Below are positions 13,051 to 17,423 of a stretch of 17,423 bases of DNA, piece after piece (the first letter of the stretch is position 1; each line of letters opens with the position of its first letter). The notes below the pieces were generated by a model that was given only the letters and a program-made list of their open reading frames with translations, was not told the origin of the DNA and made no database searches. The stretch is from Candidatus Hydrogenedentota bacterium (GTDB lineage Bacteria > Hydrogenedentota > Hydrogenedentia > Hydrogenedentales > CAITNO01), in contig SKQZ01000407.1 in the NCBI GenBank assembly GCA_007118765.1, positions 1 through 17,423 on the forward strand, in the 5' to 3' direction. Made by a program: the position numbers and the translations under genes.

Positions 13051-13901
13051 GCGCCCACCCTGTTTCCAAATGGCGTATGCGGCGCCGTGTGATGCCGGGA
13101 TACGGCCTGACACTCGGGTATACCATCTGCTATCTAAGTCTGGTTGTGTTGCTGCCGGTGTCGGCGTTGACCCTGCGTGCGGCAAACGTTGACCTTGCCG
13201 TGTATCTGGATGTGCTTCTTGATCCACGTACCCTCGCCGCCTTTCGCCTCACCTTCGGGGCGGCGTTTATCGCGGCAACCATCAATATGGTGTTCGGGTT
13301 TATTGTCGCGTGGACGCTGGTTCGGTATCCCTTTCCGGGACATCGAATCGTGGATGCCATGGTTGACCTTCCTTTTGCACTGCCCACGGCCGTATCAGGC
13401 ATAGCGCTTACATCGCTCTATGCGCGTACCGGTTTGCTCGGCAGCGTGTTGACGCCATTCGGCATTGAGGTGGCATTTGCACCGTTGGGCGTGGTTGTGG
13501 CGTTAACCTTTATCGGGCTTCCTTTCGTGGTGCGTACATTGCAGCCGGCGCTTGCAGACCTTGATCCGGAATACGAAGAGGCCGCGCTAAGCCTTGGCGC
13601 CACCCGTGTTCAGGTATTTTTTGCCGTGATCTTGCCCGCGCTGCGGCCGGCCATGCTTACCGGGTTTGCGCTGGCCCTTGCACGTGCCCTGGGCGAATAC
13701 GGTTCCGTGGTGTTTATCTCCGGCAACATGCCTATGCGCACGGAAATTGTGTCGTTGTTGATTATAGGCAAACTCGAACAATTTGATTACGACGGGGCCA
13801 CGGCATTGGCGATGGCGACACTTTCCTTGTCGTTCTTGCTGTTGTTCAGCATCAACCTGATTCAATGGCGCTATGCGGCGAAAACACGGAGCGCTGCCTG
13901 A
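13047..13901 (+). CDS. cysT: Sulfate ABC transporter permease CysT (CysU)
   Basis: This 284-aa integral membrane subunit forms the sulfate channel with CysW. It shows about six hydrophobic helices, the first near residues 20-42. The cytoplasmic EAA-type coupling loop near 177-203 (EEAALSLGATRVQVFFAVILPALRP) docks on the ATPase. The segment LPTAVSGIALTSLYARTGLLG and the late ALGEYGSVVFISGNMP are characteristic of CysT. Its ATG overlaps the stop of the sulfate-binding protein gene as ATGA, so translation is probably coupled. The cysW start follows after one base. No odd features. Confidence 0.95.
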   Translation: MSAHPVSKWRMRRRVMPGYGLTLGYTICYLSLVVLLPVSALTLRAANVDLAVYLDVLLDPRTLAAFRLTFGAAFIAATINMVFGFIVAWTLVRYPFPGHRIVDAMVDLPFALPTAVSGIALTSLYARTGLLGSVLTPFGIEVAFAPLGVVVALTFIGLPFVVRTLQPALADLDPEYEEAALSLGATRVQVFFAVILPALRPAMLTGFALALARALGEYGSVVFISGNMPMRTEIVSLLIIGKLEQFDYDGATALAMATLSLSFLLLFSINLIQWRYAAKTRSAA

Positions 13902-13902
13902 T

Positions 13903-14751
13903 ATGCAAGTGAAAGCCCCCGTTGTTACTCCCGCCTTGGTGTTACGGTTGGCATGTGTGATCGTCACGCTCGCGTTCTTAACCGCTTTTCTTCTGCTCCC
14001 GTTGCTGGTGGTGTTTAGCGAGGCGTTGCGCGACGGCCTCACCATGTACATGACCGCCATTACGGAGCCCGACGCCCGTGCGGCGATTGCCCTGACCGTT
14101 TTCACGGCAATCATTGTTGTGCCGTTGAACATAGTGTTCGGCGTTGCCGCTGCGTGGGTATTGACCAAGTTTGAGTTTCGCGGCAAGAGCCTGTTGTTAA
14201 CGCTGATTGACCTGCCTTTTGCCGTGCCGCCGGTTATTGCCGGTCTTGTTTTTATCCTGTTATTGGGTAACAGCGGACTGCTGGGCCCGATTTTGACATA
14301 CCTGGATGTACGCATTATTTTTTCCACGCCGGGCATTGTTATTGCCACGTTGTTTATTACGTTTCCCTTCATTGCCAGGGAACTGATTCCGCTGATGCAG
14401 GAACAGGGCATGGAAGAAGAGCAGGCCGCGCTCTCGCTGGGCGCCAGTGGATTGCAAACGTTCTGGCATGTGACCCTGCCCAACATCAAGTGGGCGCTGA
14501 TGTACGGCGCCATACTTTGCAATGCGCGGGCCATGGGCGAGTTTGGCGCGGTGTCGGTCGTATCAGGACATATCCGGGGCAAGACCAACACCATGCCGCT
14601 GCACGTGGAAATCCTGTACAACGAATACAATTTTTCCGCGGCCTTTGCCGTGGCGTCGTTGCTGGCATTTTTGGCGCTGGCGACGCTGATCGTCAAAAGC
14701 CTTCTGGAATGGCACTTGCGTCGCAGCCGTGAAACAGCAGACCAATCATGA
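13903..14751 (+). CDS. cysW: Sulfate ABC transporter permease CysW
   Basis: This is the second membrane subunit of the sulfate importer, 282 aa from the ATG at 13903. That start leaves one base after the cysT stop; an in-frame ATG at 13873 lies inside cysT and lacks a ribosome binding site, so I preferred the downstream one. GGAG lies 11 bases before the chosen ATG, a loose spacing consistent with coupling to cysT. Hydrophobic helices run through the protein. The EAA loop reads EEEQAALSLGASGLQTFWHV, and the C-terminal part has ARAMGEFGAVSVVSGHIRGKTNTMPLH, a CysW hallmark. Pairing with CysT and CysA makes the role clear. Confidence 0.94.
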   Translation: MQVKAPVVTPALVLRLACVIVTLAFLTAFLLLPLLVVFSEALRDGLTMYMTAITEPDARAAIALTVFTAIIVVPLNIVFGVAAAWVLTKFEFRGKSLLLTLIDLPFAVPPVIAGLVFILLLGNSGLLGPILTYLDVRIIFSTPGIVIATLFITFPFIARELIPLMQEQGMEEEQAALSLGASGLQTFWHVTLPNIKWALMYGAILCNARAMGEFGAVSVVSGHIRGKTNTMPLHVEILYNEYNFSAAFAVASLLAFLALATLIVKSLLEWHLRRSRETADQS

Positions 14752-14770
14752 AAAGCGAGACAACAATACC

Positions 14771-15847
14771 ATGAGCATTGAAGTACATAACATTTCTAAA
14801 TCATACGGCAACTTTCAGGCCCTCAAGAATGTTGCGCTCCGTGTGGAGTCGGGCGAACTGGTGGCCCTGCTTGGTCCGTCAGGTTCCGGCAAGACAACGT
14901 TATTGCGCATTATCGCCGGGCTTGATATGCCGGATCCGAACCCCGATACGCAGGTTCTGCTGAGCGATGAGGATGTGGCCGGGCAACATGTGAGCAGCAG
15001 GCAGGTGGGATTCGTTTTTCAGCATTATGCCTTGTTCCGGCACATGACGGTTTACGATAACATTGCCTTTGGTTTGCGCGTGCGGCCGCGACGGGAGCGG
15101 CCAAGTCGTGCCGCCATTGCGGAGAAGGTACACCGGTTGCTGCACCTGATACAACTCGAAAACCTGGGAAACCGATATCCGGCGCAGTTGTCCGGCGGAC
15201 AAAGGCAACGGGTGGCACTGGCGCGTGCGCTGGCGATTGAGCCGCGGGTGTTGCTGCTGGACGAACCTTTTGGCGCGTTGGATGCGCGAGTGCGTCAGGA
15301 TTTGCGCGACTGGTTGCGGCGACTGCATGACGAGATTCATATCACCAGCGTATTTGTTACCCATGATCAGGAAGAGGCGTTGGAACTGGCCAACCGCGTT
15401 GTGGTGATGAATGAGGGACGGATTGAACAGATAGGCACCCCGGATGAGGTCTTTCATCATCCCAAAACAGAGTTTGTAATGCGGTTTATGGGCCATGTGA
15501 ATCTGTTTCACGGACGTGTTGAATCGGACAAGGCGGTGTTCGGGCCCTGGGAACTGGACCGTCATGCCACCGGGCAGGCCCCGGGACAGGATGCGCGTCT
15601 CTTTGTGCGGCCCCATGAAATGGATATCCTGCGGGAGTCAGACGGGCGACCGGTGGCAAACGCCGTGGTAAAACGCATCCGCTCGGCAGGGCCCTATGTA
15701 AAAGTGGAACTGGATTTGGGTAGTGGCGAGGTATTGTTGGTGGAGTTGTCGCACGACCGGTTTAACGCCATTCAACCGAAGGTTGGCGAACAGATTCTGG
15801 TGGGACTGCGCAAGACCCGTGTATTTGCCGAAGACTATGTGATTTAG
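14771..15847 (+). CDS. cysA: Sulfate ABC transporter ATP-binding protein CysA
   Basis: This ATPase powers sulfate import through CysT and CysW. The 358-aa form starts at MSIEVHNISKSYGNF. All nucleotide-binding motifs are present: Walker A GPSGSGKT (35-42), Q-loop Gln84 in FVFQHYALFRHM, signature LSGGQ (140-144), Walker B LLLDEP (Asp164, catalytic Glu165), D-loop GALDA, and the H-loop His198 in VTHDQ. Residues about 240-358 form the short TOBE-like regulatory domain usual for CysA-type proteins. The ATG at 14771 has no strong ribosome binding site; an in-frame GTG at 14729, inside cysW, is the alternative and would add 14 residues not seen in the family. It is the last gene of the operon; no U-rich terminator hairpin was seen after it. 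Confidence 0.95.
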   Translation: MSIEVHNISKSYGNFQALKNVALRVESGELVALLGPSGSGKTTLLRIIAGLDMPDPNPDTQVLLSDEDVAGQHVSSRQVGFVFQHYALFRHMTVYDNIAFGLRVRPRRERPSRAAIAEKVHRLLHLIQLENLGNRYPAQLSGGQRQRVALARALAIEPRVLLLDEPFGALDARVRQDLRDWLRRLHDEIHITSVFVTHDQEEALELANRVVVMNEGRIEQIGTPDEVFHHPKTEFVMRFMGHVNLFHGRVESDKAVFGPWELDRHATGQAPGQDARLFVRPHEMDILRESDGRPVANAVVKRIRSAGPYVKVELDLGSGEVLLVELSHDRFNAIQPKVGEQILVGLRKTRVFAEDYVI

Positions 15848-16454
15848 CCCGGTGAAATATCCCCGTTGACTTCTCCGCAATGCCTGCAAAAAGACCGAAA
15901 AAAGAAAATCCCCGCACATGCCGACCGGCGTATAAAATGCGTTGTGAACCTTTCCCTCAATAGGGGGGTGTCCTCACGGTAGTCGTCCGACGTCCACTCA
16001 AAGGAGGCTTGCCGTAGGCTACGCAAATATCGAACTCCCGGTTCACTATGAAAGGCCACGCGCATTTTGACCATATCGGGCACGGCAGGGAAACTCTTTA
16101 TTGCATGCTCAATGTCAAAAAGCATCTTGCTGCGTGTTGCGTTGCTGACAGGCGATAACGTTGCAGTCAGCAATAACCGTTGACACACGCTTTTTCACAA
16201 GAATGAATCCGTACCTGCATATCTTCTTTCGACTACTTCAATCATATCACATATTTTCTGAAAAGTCCATGATGTCAGAAAAAATCGGCTACACATATGT
16301 GGTCAAGGAAGTGGCATTTTATGCTTCCTTCGTGGGAAAATACTGCTACAAAAAATGAGCGTAGGCAGGGTGAGCACAACAACGTCGTTTCCGTAAAGGC
16401 TCAACAAAGGGCCTGTGAAACCCTGTTCCGCCGTACAGATGAGGACATTCGGTA
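15848..16454. other. 607-base intergenic gap, AT-richer, no supported gene
   Basis: No tRNA-like cloverleaf, insertion sequence end or convincing coding frame was found. A 114-codon minus-strand frame (15844-16188) is open and includes protein-like stretches near its middle, but it has no clear ribosome binding site and its stop overlaps the end of cysA; it might be a decayed gene. From about 16190 to 16350 the base composition becomes markedly AT-rich. This part contains a perfect 10-base palindrome CACATATGTG (16292-16301) and a small imperfect hairpin around GCATTTTATGC (about 16315-16325). A TTGACA at 16180-16185 has only a 3-of-6 match to a -10 box 17 bases later, so a promoter for the methyltransferase is possible but weak. 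Confidence 0.55.
16292..16301. repeat. Perfect 10-base palindrome CACATATGTG
   Basis: A self-complementary decamer in the AT-rich gap about 155 bases before the methyltransferase start. Its form suits a small dimeric DNA-binding protein site, but it is short enough to arise by chance. Confidence 0.3.
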
Positions 16455-17288
16455 ATGACCAACGAGATACAACGGTTGCTGCACAAGCCGGAGTTTCCGC
16501 GCGCTGCCAAATACGATGCGGACTGGATGCTTGAAAACCAGATGGGCCCCAATGCCCTTTGGCTTACGGAGTGGCTGACCACCTTCTTAACGCTGTCGCC
16601 GGGCATGCGCGTGCTTGACCTGGGATGTGGGCGCGCCATGAGCAGCATCTTCCTGGCGCGCGAGTTTAATGTACAGGTGTGGGCGGCGGACTTGTGGATG
16701 GCGCCCGACAACAACTGGCAGCGTGTGGTGGCGGCAGGCATGGAGTCGCAGGTGTTTCCCATTCGCGCCGAAGCACATCAATTGCCTTTTCCCCGTGGTT
16801 TTTTTGATGTGGTCATCAGCATTGATGCGTATCAGTATTTTGGGACGGACATCCTATACCTTACCTATTTGAGCAATTTTGTGAAGTCCGGCGGCGTGAT
16901 GGCGACTGTGATGCCCGGACTGACAAAAGAGTTCTCAGACGGCATTCCAGCGCATCTGGTCACGCCGCAAAGTAATGGCAGCGCCTTTTGGGAAGAGGAC
17001 TGCGTTTGTTTCAAGACGGCTGAATGGTGGCGCAAACATTGGGACGCGTGCGGGTATGTCAAGGACGTGCAGGCGGACACGCAACCCGATGGCTGGCGTC
17101 ATTGGCGTGATTTTGAAATGGCGCTGGATCTAACCGGTAAAAATATATTTCCGTCCTGTGTTGAGGCGCTCGAACGTGATGCAGGCGAATACATTGGTTT
17201 CGTGCGGCTCCAGGCCGTGCGCACAGAGCGGGCGGGCATGAATCTGTATGACCCGGCCCTTGGGGCGCAGACGGGTATTGATCCGTAA
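16455..17288 (+). CDS. Class I SAM-dependent methyltransferase
   Basis: This 277-aa protein has the Rossmann-type SAM-binding fold. Motif I is VLDLGCGRA (53-61), the acidic residue after strand 2 is Asp79 in WAADLW, and motif IV is FFDVVISIDAYQYF (116-129). A 30-residue N-terminal segment precedes the fold, and the part after about 165 is Trp-rich (WWRKHWDACG, GWRHWRDFE), probably the substrate-binding cap. Methyltransferases of this UbiE/Methyltransf_11 type act on small molecules or lipids; the substrate cannot be named. AGGA lies about 10 bases before the ATG. It stands alone on the plus strand after the long gap and converges with the alpha/beta-hydrolase gene, with only 6 bases between their stops. 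Confidence 0.88.
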   Translation: MTNEIQRLLHKPEFPRAAKYDADWMLENQMGPNALWLTEWLTTFLTLSPGMRVLDLGCGRAMSSIFLAREFNVQVWAADLWMAPDNNWQRVVAAGMESQVFPIRAEAHQLPFPRGFFDVVISIDAYQYFGTDILYLTYLSNFVKSGGVMATVMPGLTKEFSDGIPAHLVTPQSNGSAFWEEDCVCFKTAEWWRKHWDACGYVKDVQADTQPDGWRHWRDFEMALDLTGKNIFPSCVEALERDAGEYIGFVRLQAVRTERAGMNLYDPALGAQTGIDP

Positions 17289-17294
17289 CCTATT

Positions 17295-17423
17295 TCAACG
17301 CATCGTGGCTTCGGGCGTGTGACGTTGAAGGTGGGCTTTGATGGCGTCTATTGCTTCCGTGCGGCGCAGGGTGGACATGTGATCGGCGTCAGGAACAATC
17401 GTTAATGTCATGTTGGCCGTGAT
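17295..17423 (-). CDS. Alpha/beta-hydrolase family protein, C-terminal 42 residues only
   Basis: This minus-strand frame enters from the right edge and ends at a TGA at 17297-17295. The visible end contains MTLTIVPDADHMSTLR followed by an amphipathic helix AIDAIKAHLQRH. The pattern of a hydrophobic strand, a small-residue turn with Asp-His, and a final helix is the usual C-terminus of alpha/beta-hydrolase fold enzymes, where that His (in DADHM) is the catalytic triad histidine. The rest of the gene, including the nucleophile elbow, lies outside the window, so the reaction is unknown. Confidence 0.72.
   Translation of the reverse strand: MTANMTLTIVPDADHMSTLRRTEAIDAIKAHLQRHTPEATMR

Noticed and set aside
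13587..14696. 369-codon minus-strand frame opposite cysT and cysW
   Set aside because: Antisense to two clear permease genes; its Asn/Ser/Thr/Ala-rich composition is what reverse-reading of hydrophobic membrane segments gives.
15844..16188. 114-codon minus-strand frame after cysA as a real gene
   Set aside because: No clear ribosome binding site, no recognised motif, and a stop overlapping the cysA end; kept only as a possible remnant in the gap description.
16161..16358. 65-codon plus-strand frame in the AT-rich gap
   Set aside because: Low-complexity, Tyr/Phe/Lys-rich product expected by chance from AT-rich DNA, and no ribosome binding site.
1..17423. CRISPR arrays, tRNA or rRNA genes, insertion sequences
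   Set aside because: No regularly spaced direct repeats, cloverleaf-like segments, rRNA core sequences or transposase-like frames were found on reading both strands.

Overview
The window is about 17.4 kb of GC-rich bacterial chromosome (my estimate, high 50s % GC) with tightly packed genes. No rRNA, tRNA, CRISPR array, transposase or phage gene was seen. Several gene types point to an environmental Gram-negative-type bacterium: a GH99-like secreted glycosidase, a neutral-ceramidase-like secreted amidase, a fused sugar dehydrogenase/aminotransferase and a lipoprotein-type sulfate-binding protein. Such gene sets are common in Hydrogenedentota, Planctomycetota, Verrucomicrobiota and Lentisphaerota. 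This placement is an inference from gene content, not a phylogenetic result.

Left part (1-11125). The 3' part of an AMP-forming acyl-CoA synthetase gene (+ strand) enters from the left edge and converges with a six-gene minus-strand run. In transcription order the run holds: (i) a 728-aa SDR + DegT/DnrJ/EryC1 fusion; (ii) a 789-aa exported protein with a neutral-ceramidase-like domain joined to a C45-type Ntn-hydrolase domain; (iii) a 543-aa membrane-anchored protein of unknown function whose start overlaps the previous gene by 8 bases; (iv) smpB, the tmRNA partner; (v) a 50-aa two-helix membrane protein with a strong ribosome binding site; and (vi) an 892-aa secreted GH99-like protein with three related beta-sandwich modules. 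About 235 bases with three inverted repeats separate (v) and (vi). The run mixes a housekeeping gene (smpB) with cell-envelope or glycoconjugate genes, so shared transcription does not prove shared function.

Middle part (11126-15847). A divergent intergenic region of 323 bases carries a perfect-consensus sigma70 promoter facing right and a weaker candidate facing left. The right-facing promoter starts a compact sulfate-uptake operon: an Rrf2-family regulator with three cysteines placed for an Fe-S cluster, a sulfate-binding protein, the permeases CysT and CysW, and the ATPase CysA. The regulator being the first gene suggests autoregulated, sulfur- or redox-responsive control of sulfate import.

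Right part (15848-17423). A 607-base gap, AT-richer than its surroundings, holds no gene I can support. It is followed by a class I SAM-dependent methyltransferase. At the right edge is the C-terminal end of a convergent alpha/beta-hydrolase gene (minus strand), recognised from 42 residues that include the probable catalytic histidine.

The most unusual items are the ceramidase-like/C45 fusion with a substituted nucleophile position, the SDR-DegT fusion whose SDR half has Phe in place of the catalytic Tyr, the odd cysteine spacing of the Rrf2 regulator with CTGCCGG repeats around its promoter, and the unannotated-size 50-aa membrane protein next to smpB.
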